This document shows, piece after piece, positions 23,905-35,109 of a DNA stretch of 64,000 bases (position 1 is its first letter; each line of letters begins with the position of its first letter). The position numbers and the translations under genes were made by a program. A model generated the notes under the pieces. The model did no database searches, was not told the origin of the DNA, and saw only the letters and a program-made list of their open reading frames with translations. The stretch is taken from contig CM041292.1 in assembly GCA_023052935.1 (NCBI GenBank), forward strand, positions 84,769,169-84,833,168. The letters are read 5' to 3'. This stretch comes from Piezodorus guildinii. Its lineage: Eukaryota; Arthropoda; Insecta; Hemiptera; Pentatomidae.

Positions 23905-24789
23905 ATTAATTTAAAAAAAAACAAATGAATCGCTTTAGTAATAATCTGATGTTCTTGTTGGGGTTAATTTTATTTTATTCTTTATTAGGGGGGAGGGGGA
24001 GCTTAGTGGGTAAAATAATCTTCAAGTACAGAATTTCAGTACAAATTTATCCACATAATTATTTATTCTATAAAACTAATATTGGCTTGCCACTATCAGA
24101 AGATTGATTAGTAATCATCTCAAAATCCATTTAATTAAAGAGGTTTTAAAATTTATTCTACTTATATTATTTGTCAGAAGTTACAAATATTCTATCTTAC
24201 TAAAATAATTTACAATGTTTGTTCTTCTATTCATAACGTGTAAATTTTTATTGTATTTTTTTTTAATATGCAAAAAAAAATATATCCAAGGTTTGAATAG
24301 AGTGAGTTTCTCCCTCCTGATTTAATATTGAAAATAATTTAATTCCTGTCCGATCCCGCTCATAAGAACTAGACGCAGTAATTCGTGCTTAATGTTATGT
24401 CGTTGACGAAGGACTAAACAACACCGAAAGCACCTGTAGGCATAATAATAAGAAATGTAATTACATAATCCACTTTAATTTACCTCACCATCTTATCAGC
24501 TTGACAACTCACTTTTAAGATTTTTTGGTTATTTTTAGCGATTACCACTGTCTTAAATATTTAGAAGCTTCGCTATAAACTTATATTAGAGTAAAAGTTG
24601 TAGTTAATATTAAAACTTGTCTAATATTGAGAATAATTCTAGTTAATACTGCTTTCTAAATATCTATATATTTAGTAGCAATAACTAAGTTTTTACTATT
24701 TTAAAACCCAACGTTAATAGAGATTATAACATCAATATTATGTAAGATAATAATGGTTACAATTAAAGAATCAACTCTTAAAATTAGAA

Positions 24790-24854
<65 letters not shown>

Positions 24855-25540
24855 CACGCATGTATGTAGGTTGTATGGGCTGTGGACTAACGAATAGAAT
24901 CCCTAGGCTGTGAGGAGAGAATATATTTATATGAAAAATACCTATAAATATCAGTGAATTTTATAAGGTTAATAATAATCTTAGACATCAAAGTTTTATT
25001 TATTATTTAGAACTAAAAGGTTTTTTTTTCTGAACCATATTATGTGAAATGCAAGAAGTCAAAGATTTATTTAATAACTACATAAAAATATATCGTCTTG
25101 AACAAAATGTATTCAACATATGACCACAGCGTGATTACATAAGAATTTACTTTGATACATAATTAACCGTAGTAACAAAGTACTATCTTATAATAAACAA
25201 GTTTTCTTCGTTATCAAATAATTACTGTTGTTTAATTATTTGATAACAAGAAAACGATAACTGAGTAAGTGTGTTGCACGCGCCAGGTTCAACTCTTACC
25301 TCCTTATATATGAAATATATGTATGTTCTACAGGGTATTTATGGTTTATGGGTTTACTATTTATGATCGACTACCAAGTTTATGGCGGAGATGTTACTTA
25401 TGACCAGCAGAAATTCCACCTTATACCATTTGGGAAATTTTTACAATGTTTATCATTTAACTCATTATATTGATTTAAAAGTGGAAGGGCTTTAATTTCA
25501 TATATATTCTCTTGAGATCATAATATTGTGATGGGGATCG
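23905..25540. other. AT-rich stretch, no feature recognised apart from an (AT)n tract
   Basis: A 60-codon frame at 23,925-24,107 has a hydrophobic start but no known motif. An imperfect inverted repeat around 25,203-25,254 (cttcgttatcaaataatta / taattatttgataacaag) could form a stem of about 19 bp. No gene supported. Confidence 0.4.
24790..24853. repeat. (AT)n microsatellite
   Basis: About 60 nt of AT dinucleotides with one early interruption. Confidence 0.95.
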
Positions 25541-25790
25541 GCGTGTTCTAGTGAATAGAGCACTCACTAGTCTACTGTTCTCCGGGTCCTGGGTTCGAAT
25601 TCCGGATGTGGTAGAATATTATTTATTCTGTTGACGGGGATGCAACCATAGGTATGGAGATCCTCCTGGGGTAGACCCAGCCTCTATAAAATGGGATAAA
25701 CGTTACACGACCATTGGCCTAGAAACAGTACGAATATCTATATACACTGAGCCCAAGACCCTTTCTGGTCTTGTAGTGGTACAGTATTTT
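25541..25790 (+). mobile_element. SINE family S2, with tRNA-like promoter region
   Basis: The 5' part resembles a tRNA. An A-box-like tctagtgaatagagc is followed by a B-box ggttcgaattcc at about 25,593, the best preserved in the window together with 59,864. The S2 body follows (gtagaatattatttattctg, tggagatcctcctgggg, ccagcctctataaaatggg, ccattggcctagaaacagta), and it ends near gtggtacagtattttt. Such a Pol III type promoter would drive transcription of an active copy. This copy is probably fossil. Confidence 0.75.
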
Positions 25791-25956
25791 TAAAAATAAA
25801 ATTGGGACAGAGTTAAAATGCCAAATTTTTAAAATATCTTCTAAAGTAACTTTAACTTAGTCTATTCCTAATAATTGTAGATTTCTTGAAATTGACATTG
25901 ATGAAACCTAATTAAATGTCCATTTGAAGGAGAAAACAGTATGTAATTTTTTTCTA

Positions 25957-25958
25957 TT

Positions 25959-25992
<34 letters not shown>

Positions 25993-26026
25993 TAATAATA
26001 TATATATAAATATATATATATATAAT
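25957..26026. repeat. Interrupted (AT)n microsatellite
   Basis: About 70 nt of AT repeats with a few interruptions. Confidence 0.9.
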
Positions 26027-26718
26027 AAAACGTTAACTTTTGTTTTATTCAATATTTTTATGGTGTGAAATATTGCAGATGCTCAAATAAAACATGATAA
26101 TTAGCGAAGAATAAACAAACGAATATCAGAATGAAACTAATACTATTATTATCTCAATAGACTAAAAAAAAAATTATTAGAAAAGTGATGACATTTTTTA
26201 AAGTTCGTTACAAAGGTTCATTGAATTATTAAATGAAAAACTCTTTAACAGGAGTATAGGAAAAATATTTCGAATAATTCAAATGACCAGATGTCTTATT
26301 TACATATCTACTACAAAATAAAAGTTGCTCGAATCTCTTATGAACAGGTTAAGATGCCTAAGGGGCATTTCCTCATTAATTTCAAAATCTTTCATCAAAA
26401 TTAATTTTCTTCTCTGATTATCGAACTATAATTTATAAATGCCAGAACGCTGGAGTATCTGCAGATAATTTCAGCCCGCGAACCTTCAAGTGATGATTTG
26501 AAATATTAAAAAGTCAAATAAGTGCAGGCTATTGATAACATGTGTAATCTACTTGATTAGTAAATTGGCAAGCCTGAATTATTCCCGGACGTTCATGTGA
26601 TCACGGTTCGAAACCTTGGCACACTTGATATTTTGTTCTTTCATCAGCAACTCTACGATATAGGTAGCAGATATTACTTGTAGTGAGGGGTCTAAACAAT
26701 ATAAAATAGAAATATCGA

Positions 26719-26732
26719 AAAAAAAAAAAATA

Positions 26733-26766
<34 letters not shown>
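26719..26766. repeat. Composite poly(A)-(AT)n-(GA)n tract
   Basis: Three simple-sequence blocks lie back to back. Confidence 0.9.
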
Positions 26767-26965
26767 TAAAAATAATATTTACAAAAAACAACAACAAAAA
26801 AACACGAAAATATTTTTTAATATTACTTTTATTGGAGCGGTAGTTTCTCTACACCTTTCTTTTGCGGCATTTTATCGTTGTGCATATTTCTTAGATGTAT
26901 CATTGTATATATTTTATTAATATTAATTTTAATTAAGTAATATATTTTATTATTATGTATGACAC

Positions 26966-27641
26966 TCAGTTTTGTGTAGGCTTTTCATCACTCTCTGTTA
27001 ACTTTTACAATTTCAGCTATGAGATAACATTTTTGCTAAAATCTTTACCTCTATATTACAGTTTTTATGTTCAAAAACACAAAAATTGCATTAAAATATA
27101 GTTTTGCACTTTTCTCCTTTAGTTGGATATCGATTTTGTTCAACTTATATATTTATCCGTTTTTTATCAATACTAAAATATGATTTGGTTATATTTATAG
27201 GATGAGCAAATTGAAGATACTTAAGAGGAAAAAAATTTAAAATATCGGTATTTAAGCCCTGTCAGACTATTGCAATCATAATGAAAACTACATCATATCA
27301 GAGTTCATTAAATTTTATAGAGCCGTTTTTAAGAAAATCGAGAAAATGTGCAAAATTTATGGTATCAAGTGGCTCTTCTGGTTCACCGATTTAGGTAAAA
27401 AAGTTTTCTGTAACATCTCGGGCGTATACTTTTCTTAAATATGAAATTTCATTTTCATACGACATATTGTTTTCCTGCTGGACTTACCACACACACTAAC
27501 ACACAGACCTTTTTGCAGGACTTGGTCATCAAGACTCAGGGAACCCTAAAACGTGTATTTCCGGTGAAAACTAGAATTCGAAAATTTTCACGTTCGCAAT
27601 ACTTTCTCTTATTATATATTTCATATAAAGGTAAGTGAAAG
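26966..27641 (-). mobile_element. H-family element, diverged, tail truncated
   Basis: On the minus strand it starts with ctttcacttacctttatatg at 27,641 and contains a head with a short GT tract (plus-strand cacacacactaacacacaga near 27,488). It runs into the tail and stops near tgatgaaaagcctacacaaa at about 26,966, short of the usual right end. It is more diverged than the array units. The 65-codon plus-strand frame (27,441-27,638) is antisense H sequence. Confidence 0.75.
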
Positions 27642-28543
27642 TAAAAAAAATCCAAAATTATTTACTACGTGGTGATCATTCTGAACAACGTACTTCTGTC
27701 GATTATTTCAAATATTGAGACCGTGGTCTCTCAGCAAATAGAAGATGGTATTTCCAGGCTTATCGTTTATTCATTCTGCTCACGAACGTCCTCGAAGCTG
27801 GGATTTTCGCAGGGTACCGCCACCTATTTCTGCAAGTCGAAGGCCAATCGGCCACTTTTACAAGGGAATATAAAGTTAGCCTGACCTCAATAACAACTTT
27901 ATAACTCATTATAAATAACTGCAACGTCTACCGCTTTGAAAACTTACGTCCTAAATTGTTATAGTCTAGTATTGCTGCAACTGGAGTGGAAATCATAAAA
28001 CTGAAAACGGAACCGATATATCATAAAAGCAATCCAAGTGTTTGAAGTCTTTAACTTAATTTCATTTGATGGTTAACATACAATCCGCATATAAATAGTT
28101 GAATTGATAACCGCTTAGTATTTTCATATTTGACATTTATGCTTTCGGTAATGTATGTAAACCAATATTCATATTATACTTAATGTTATCAACTGTTTCA
28201 GAAACCAATTTTTTGCATAGGACTTTTCATACAAATGGATTGATTGATTGAACATGGTCTATAAAGTAGAAATGGATTATTTGTAATACAATAAATAATA
28301 CTGATAACCCTATGGAAAGTAATGTCAATATTAATCTGGTTTCATTAGACATTTTAAGGATACATTTGTAATTACTTAAAGTAACTAATAACGAGCTCTT
28401 TCTGTTGGGGTATCTGTACAATCACCTCAAGAATCGTTAGTAAATTTTTGTGTTACTGATTTAGGTTAGAAAAAGAATTGTGTTAATAAGGCCATAAAAC
28501 TAAAAATAGAAGTTGCATGATTAGTGCCTCTAAATCATTTTTA
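27642..28543. other. Intervening DNA with a 71-codon frame of unknown meaning
   Basis: The segment 27,669-27,884 is GC-richer than its flanks and open on the plus strand for 71 codons, including SSKLGFSQGTATYFCKSK. I recognise no family, see no convincing splice sites, and cannot tell a small exon from a repeat relic. The rest is AT-rich with nothing recognised. Confidence 0.3.
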
Positions 28544-29049
28544 CTTTCAGTTACCAATATATGGATTATGTAGTAAGGAAAAGTATTGCGATCGTGAAAA
28601 TTTTCATCGGAAATACTCTCCTGACACCAAATGACGAAGTCAAGAATAAAGGCCTGTGAGTGTGCAAGTCCAGCACGAAAACGAAAAGTCGTGTCATATT
28701 TAAGATAACTTCCCTCCCAAGATGTTACAGCTCATTTTCCCCTAAAATCAGCTGACCAAAAGTGCTACTTTATACTATGGATTTTGCACACTTTTACAAT
28801 TTTCTCAAAAACGGCATTAAAAAAAAATTAATGGGCCTTGATATCATGCAAGTTTTATTCTGATTGAAATAATCTGACAGGGCTTAAATGGCGATAGTTT
28901 AAATTTTCTTCCTCTAAAGTATCTTTAATTTTATTGAGTAAGAAGAGTTAGCAATATCATCTTATTATGGTTGATAAAAAGCGGATAAATCCAGAAGTTG
29001 AATGAATGTGATAACCAACTAAGGGAGAAAAGAGCGAAAAGGTAATGTT
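28544..29049 (+). mobile_element. H-family head, old diverged unit at the left edge of the array
   Basis: This is a head-type unit starting ctttcagttacc, with the same block order as the array (gcgatcgtgaaaatttt, a short GT tract gtgagtgtgc, ggcttaaatggcgatagttt, ccaactaagggagaaaag). It has many substitutions and indels, and joins directly to the first young unit at 29,050. It marks an older insertion next to, or ancestral to, the tandem array. Confidence 0.75.
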
Positions 29050-29260
29050 TTTTACTTTCACTTACTATATATAGTAAGGAAAGTATTGCGATCGTGAAAA
29101 TTTTCGAATTCCAGTTTTCAACGGAAATACACGTACCTTTAATTTTTTTAGATTCAATAATAATAACTAGATTATCTTGTTAGCGCTGATGAAAAACATG
29201 TAAATATATAAATTGAATAAATTCGATACCCAACTAAAGGAGAAAACAGAAAAAATATAT
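29050..29260 (+). repeat. Array unit 1, internally deleted
   Basis: The unit is normal up to ggaaatacacgt and then jumps to acctttaatttttttagatt, losing about 340 nt of core plus the GT tract. An acgt/agtacc-type short homology sits at the junction. The right part carries the variant aaaacatgtaaat also found at the end of unit 4. Confidence 0.85.
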
Positions 29261-29387
29261 TTTTACTTTCACTTACTATATATAGTAAGGAAAGTATTGC
29301 GATCGAGAAAATTTTCGAATTCCAGTTTTCAACGGAAATACACGTTTTAGGGTCCCCTGAGTCCAAATAACCAAGTCCCGCAAGAAG

Positions 29388-29430
<43 letters not shown>

Positions 29431-30002
29431 TGTGTGTGTGTGTGTGTGTGTGGTAACTCCCGGGCGGAAACGGTAAGTCCTATGAAACTGAAATTTCATA
29501 TTTAAGACAACTATACGCCCGAGACGTGACAAAACTTTTTTCATCAAAATGAGCTTACCAGAAGAGGCACTTTATACCATGCATTTTGCACCTTTTTTCG
29601 ATTTTCTCAAAAACGGTTCCGACGATTTTGATTAAACTCGCTATATCGATGTAAAATTAAATGGGCTTTAATATCATGTAGGTTTTATTTGGATAAAAAT
29701 GGTCTGACAGGGCTTAAATGCCGATATTTTAAATTTTCTTCCTCTAAAGTACCTTTAATTTTGTAGATTCAATAATAATAACTAGATTATCTTGTTAGCG
29801 CTGATGAAAAACAGGTAAATATATAAATTGAATAAATTCGATACCCAACTAAAGGAGAAAACAGAAAAAATATATTTTTACTTTCACTTACTATATATAG
29901 TAAGGAAAGTATTACGATCGTGAAAATTTTCGAATTCCAGTTTTCAACGGAAATACACGTTTTAGGGTCCCCTGAGTCCAAATAACCAAGTCCCGCAAAA
30001 AG

Positions 30003-30041
<39 letters not shown>

Positions 30042-31202
30042 TGTGTGTGTGTGTGTGGTAACTCCCGGGCGGAAACGGTAAGTCCTATGAAACTGAAATT
30101 TCAAATTTAAGACAACTATACGCCCGAGACGTGACAAAACTTTTTTCATCAAAATGAGCTTACCAGAAGAGGCACTTTATACCATGCATTTTGCACCTTT
30201 TTTCGATTTTCTCAAAAACGGTTCCGACGATTTTGATTAAACTCGCTATATCGATGTAAAATTAAATGGGCTTTAATATCATGTAGGTTTTATTTGGATA
30301 AAAATGGTCTGACAGGGCTTAAATGCCGATATTTTAAATTTTCTTCCTCTAAAGTACCTTTAATTTTTTAGATTCAATAATAATAACTAGATTATCTTGT
30401 TAGCGCTGATGAAAAACAGGTAAATATATAAATTGAATAAATTCGATACCCAACTAAAGGAGAAAACAGAAAAAATATATTTTTACTTTCACTTACTATA
30501 TATAGTAAGGAAAATATTGCGATCGTGAAAATTTTCGAATTCCAGTTTTCAACGGAAATACACGTTTTAGGGTCCCCTGAGTCCAAATAACCAAGTCCCG
30601 CAAAAAGGTCTGTGTGTGTGTGTGTGTGTGTGTGTCTGTGTGTGTGTGTGTGGTAACTCCCGGGCGGAAACGGTAAGTCCTATGAAACTGAAATTTCAAA
30701 TTTAAGACAACTATACGCCCGAGACGTGACAAAACTTTTTTCATCAAAATGAGCTTACCAGAAGAGGCACTTTATACCATGCATTTTGCACCTTTTTTCG
30801 ATTTTCTCAAAAACGGTTCCGACGATTTTGATTAAACTCGCTATATCGATGTAAAATTAAATGGGCTTTAATATCATGTAGGTTTTATTTGGATAAAAAT
30901 GGTCTGACAGGGCTTAAATGCCGATATTTTAAATTTTCTTCCTCTAAAGTACCTTTAATTTTTTAGATTCAATAATAATAACTAGATTATCTTGTTAGCG
31001 CTGATGAAAAACATGTAAATATATAAATTGAATAAATTCGATACCCAATTAAAGGAGAAAACAGAAAAAATATATTTTTACTTTCACTTACTATATATAG
31101 TAAGGAAAGTATTGCGATCGAGAAAATTTTCGAATTCCAGTTTTCAACGGAAATACACGTTTTAGGGTCCCCTGAGTCCAAATAACCAAGTCCCGCAAAA
31201 AG

Positions 31203-31246
<44 letters not shown>

Positions 31247-31669
31247 TAACTCCCGGGCGGAAACGGTAAGTCCTATGAAACTGAAATTTCATATTTAAGA
31301 CAACTATACGCCCGAGACGTGACAAAACTTTTTTCATCAAAATGAGCTTACCAGAAGAGGCACTTTATACCATGCATTTTGCACCTTTTTTCGATTTTCT
31401 CAAAAACGGTTCCGACGATTTTGATTAAACTCGCTATATCGATGTAAAATTAAATGGGCTTTAATATCATGTAGGTTTTATTTGGATAAAAATGGTCTGA
31501 CAGGGCTTAAATGCCGATATTTTAAATTTTCTTCCTCTAAAGTACCTTTAATTTTTTAGATTCAATAATAATAACTAGATTATCTTGTTAGCGCTGATAA
31601 AAAACAGGTAAATATATAAATTGAATAAATTCGATACCCAACTAAAGGAGAAAACAGAAAAAAATATAT
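29050..31669 (+). repeat. Tandem array of five H-family heads
   Basis: Unit starts (ttttactttcac) are at 29,050, 29,261, 29,876, 30,481 and 31,076, and the last unit ends at 31,669. The first is 211 bp because of an internal deletion. The others are 615, 605, 595 and 594 bp. Their GT tracts measure 62 (29,391-29,452), 52 (30,006-30,057), 42 (30,611-30,652) and 40 nt (31,206-31,245). The remainder is therefore 553, 553, 553 and 554 nt, so length variation lies almost entirely in the microsatellite. Substitutions between units are few. This indicates recent amplification. Frames of 64-121 codons on the minus strand in every unit are discussed under findings and not annotated as genes. Confidence 0.92.
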
Positions 31670-31995
31670 TTTTAATTAAATTTTTCGTTTTTGAACATAA
31701 GAGCAGTAATATACATGTATGATATACCATTGGAAAGCTAAAGATTTTAGAAAAAATATCATCTCATACACAAACTTTTAGAAGTTAATAGAGAGTGATG
31801 AGAAGAAGATAAAACTAACTGATTATTTTAGATAATAATATAATAGATTTTTTAATAAAACACATGTTTATATATAAATTCAATTTGATTAATTCCTTAA
31901 TAGTTTCACGTATTTTTATCTCTAACTGTATTTGAAAATTCTTTCATTGATTTTAAAAATCGAGGTAAGTGAAAGTCGTGTGTTGCCCGCACCAG
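31670..31995 (+). mobile_element. H-family tail closing the array
   Basis: This is the single tail following the last head. It begins tttttaattaaatttttcgt and passes ttggaaagctaaagatttta and gttaatagagagtgatga. It ends gaggtaagtgaaagtcgtgt then gcaccag and a T run. The heads are repeated but the tail is not, so the amplification unit is the left ~595 bp only. Confidence 0.85.
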
Positions 31996-32001
31996 ATTTT
32001 T

Positions 32002-32312
32002 TTATACACAGCAACATAGATGTATAATATACTGTTAGAAAACTAAAGATTTTAGAAAAAATATCATCTTATATACTTAGTTGTAAAAGGCAATGTAAAA
32101 TGAAAAATAGGGCATACAATTATTACTGATAATTATACGTAACAAAGTGATATTGATATATTTTTTTAATCTATATCATATGCTTCAAACAAAACTGAAT
32201 GAACTTTTTTATTTAAATTGACTTTAAAATTTTTAAATGTATGTTTATTTAATAGTTCTTAACTTTATTTTAACAGTCGAGTTAAGTGAAAGTCATATGT
32301 TGCCCGTAACAG
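32002..32312 (+). mobile_element. Second, diverged H-family tail
   Basis: Directly after the first tail comes another tail-like unit. It runs from catagatgtataatatactg through aaagattttagaaaaaatat and ends gttaagtgaaagtcatatgt then tgcccgtaacag and a T run. It is more diverged than the first, so it is probably the tail of the older element that now brackets the array (head at 28,544). Confidence 0.7.
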
Positions 32313-32775
32313 TTTTTTTTTTTTTTTTTTTTAATTTTGGACATGGAAAAAATAGTTTAAGTCAATAGAAAATAATAACTCCAGCAGAACGAATTAATGC
32401 ATACATAAAAAAATAAAATAAAATAAATACGATAAATAAAAAAAGCATTTGCATAATAAAAGAAATATATTGAGCCAGTGGCGATCAAGAATAACAAAAT
32501 AGTAATAACTACTTTTAAATGACGATGTTTTAACTTGCAAAGTAGGGCACCACAACCTTAAATAAGCAGGAAGAGACTTGTTCAAGGAAGTTATTTAAAT
32601 ATTAATTCACAAATTGCTATATTTGCTATAGCAATAGTTTAGAATTTTCAGAAAAAATTGGCATCTTTCTACGAACTGTTATAGCTGTTATTTATGCTTA
32701 CTTACAATAAATTGACACTTATTGTGATTATTATTTTTGTCAAGACTAAGAAGCTGTATATATATAAACATATTT
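32313..32775. other. AT-rich stretch, no feature recognised
   Basis: A T run of about 18 nt is followed by AT-rich sequence. No gene supported. Confidence 0.45.
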
Positions 32776-32789
32776 CATTTCATCAAATT

Positions 32790-33081
32790 CTTCTTTCAAT
32801 GGCGCGACAGGCCGTGTAGGCCCTGGGCCTCGCGGTGTAAACTCCTGCGAGTTTACACTCACGTTTCATGATGCAATTTTTAGTGTAGGGTCATCACTCC
32901 CTACGCCTAATTTTGTGAGTGGCCACCCTTTGGCTGACGTGTCTCACATACCCGGAGGAGAGGTTGTGAGTGAATCCCCATTTTTTTACATCCTTATAAA
33001 AGCCCCGCCGGGACTGGGATTCGAACTCAGAACCTGTAGCATGAGAGACTAGCGCGCTAGCCACTCAGCCACGGGCTCCCC
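32790..33081 (-). mobile_element. tRNA-derived SINE (S3) with 14-bp target-site duplication
   Basis: On the minus strand it starts gggggagcccgtggctgagt, with an A-box-like ggctgagtggctagcgcg and a B-box gagttcgaatcccag. This resembles a type II (Ser/Leu-like) tRNA head. The body has two good hairpins: 10-bp arms gtgtaaactc/gagtttacac at 32,835-32,858, and gtaggg/ccctac at 32,885-32,904. A perfect duplication, catttcatcaaatt, lies at 32,776-32,789 and 33,082-33,095. The tail is short and ends gaaagaag in SINE orientation. No second copy is recognised here. It is not a functional tRNA gene, because the sequence runs on well past the tRNA-like part and lacks a paired acceptor stem. Confidence 0.85.
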
Positions 33082-33122
33082 CATTTCATCAAATTATTTC
33101 TTGTTAAAATAGTTTTATCTCT

Positions 33123-33870
33123 TTTTTTTTCTTTTTTCATATTTTATTGATATTTACAACTGTACAGAAATACAACAAGAAAATGTGCGATACAGAAATT
33201 ATTGGCTTGAAAAACCTAATGAAAAAGCTACCCAGCTGTAGTACTTCAATGTTTATTTTATTAACCGGTTTTCGAGGCCAGCGTCTTTTAAGGCGCCTGG
33301 AGGATTATTGGGAATATATGGTGATGAGAGGTTACGGAAAAGCGGCTGGTGTGTGGGCTGGTAGTTCGCAATGAAAGAAAATATATCTATTTTGGGCTGC
33401 AAGTAATGGGATGCTCAAATCTTTACTGATGAGTTTATTATTATAATTTATGGAGGATTAAGGATTTTTGTATTTCTAGGATTTTGGGGTGTGATAGGAA
33501 TTTGATGGTCTAGTAGACCCTAGTAGGTCAATGCCATAGGTCCAAATAAGTTTGATAATGGCTATGTGAATAAGTTTATGTAGTAAACAGGAAGTTTTGT
33601 CGTTTATGTCTTTTGAGGATTCCAAGTAAGTCATTTGTCAAGATGAAGTCCTAGGTACAGGATTTTCTCTACAGGAATGAGTGCGGTGCTGTTAAATAAT
33701 ACTGTAGAGCAGGAAGTCATAGGTTTTGAGACGTAGAATTGGTGAGATTTATAAGGATTTATTTTAATTTTTGAGTTTTGACATCATCAGTAAATGGCTG
33801 ATATATAGTTCTGTAGGATGTAGCTACAGGAATGAGATTATCGACTGTTAATTTTTTAATGCTCCTAGAG
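33123..33870 (-). mobile_element. JockB: 5'-truncated Jockey-like retrotransposon, decayed
   Basis: The 3' end is the T run at about 33,123-33,131, with a 3' UTR matching JockB at 18.6 kb (gttgtaaatatcaataaaat). Reading leftward on the minus strand, I see IPVATSYRTIYQPF (the post-YADD helix), ILYLGLHLDK then LTWNPQ, then a block equivalent to IWTYGIDLLGSTRPSNS across frameshifts. The truncation removes all catalytic motifs. The 75-codon plus-strand frame (33,147-33,374) is antisense to it. Confidence 0.75.
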
Positions 33871-35109
33871 CTAAGAGATGGCCAAGTAGATAATCCCGTT
33901 TAATTTATATATTACTTAAATTTACTTTGTTGTTATTTAAAATAAGTTCCGGGTTGGCAAATAACATGTTAGCCTCACAAATCCTAATTATCGTCACATT
34001 AACTAAGACATTTTAGGTATTTTAAGTATAAATTTATAAATTCTGGTAAGAATAAAATAATAAAAGGAAATATATAATTTTTTTACAGAAGTATTTTAAG
34101 TAACTATTTATTTAATTTTTTTCTTACTGCATAAGCCTTTATGCATAATAAAGAGTATTTTGTATATATTAACGTAATGGACTAAGTAAATAATCGAATT
34201 TTATTATCATATAAGAATTTTAAATAAGAAAACCTACAATTCCAAATAAATAAAAAATCAAATTAACAGATCACCTACTATGTAAGTAGGTTGCATTAAA
34301 TACACGAGTTAGGATATACACATTTTTAAAAAATGATATTTGGTATCAATAAGATAAGAAATGGCTGTAAAATCTTAAACAAGTCCGTGCATGTCTTCAG
34401 TGTCCTTGGGATGGCTTCTTTTTTCGCCGACCTTCCAACAAGCTGGAGGGAAGATGGAGATTTTTCGTTCGAATTCAATTCAATATCTCATAAAAGTAAT
34501 TATTTAATATCTAATTAAGAATATTAATATTGAGATGTATAGCAATAACATGTATAAAATTAAGTAATAGCACCTACTTAGTTGCATTTTAAAATTAGTC
34601 ATAGGAGATTTAAATGCTAATCGAAATTGGCAATTTAGGTGACCCTGAACGATAGTCGTCCATAATTTATGCAGAAATCAGCTTTAATATCTAAGCATTT
34701 CTATTCAACTCGCTCTTTTACCATTAGTCATTTACATACCATTTTAAAATATTAAAGAACCATTGATCAGTGTAAAGTAAAATTATATTAATGATACAAG
34801 CTAAATACATAATGCTATTCTGCAGCTACATTTTCATTTTGGTCTAGCCAGAATACGCATTACTAAAATAATGTAATAATATGATTAAATATTAATATAT
34901 ATAATAATAAATATATATAATATTAAAAATATATCATCTATCTGGAGAGATCATATACACAGCTTGTGTAGTTTTACATAGTACCATATCTAATTGAAAG
35001 AATTATTATTTAAAGCATCCTAATTAAAAAGGGCAATGATACATATCACACAATATACATCACATCAAAACATATTAATTGAAAAATATGTTTATCTTTA
35101 ATTTTTTAA
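33871..35109. other. AT-rich stretch, no feature recognised
   Basis: No coding or repeat feature supported. The plus-strand frame at 34,333-34,518 has no recognisable motif. Confidence 0.45.

Larger units (their letters stand above)
25791..26965. other. AT-rich stretch with microsatellites
   Basis: It holds an interrupted (AT)n tract at 25,957-26,026 and a composite A-run/(AT)n/(GA)n tract at 26,719-26,766. The 72-codon minus-strand frame at 26,579-26,797 runs through the latter and is not a gene. Confidence 0.5.

Noticed and set aside
25560..25625. Functional tRNA gene at the S2 B-box
   Set aside because: The same tRNA-like head and body recur in several S2 copies; it is a SINE promoter, with no complete cloverleaf visible.
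29347..31340. Tandem array as a CRISPR locus or as a protein gene with His-Thr repeats
   Set aside because: Units are ~600 bp with no short repeat/spacer pattern. The His-Thr runs are a translated (CA)n microsatellite in a transposon-derived repeat.
32990..33081. Functional tRNA gene (Ser/Leu-like)
   Set aside because: A- and B-boxes are present, but there is no matching acceptor stem, and the sequence continues as a SINE body inside a 14-bp target-site duplication.
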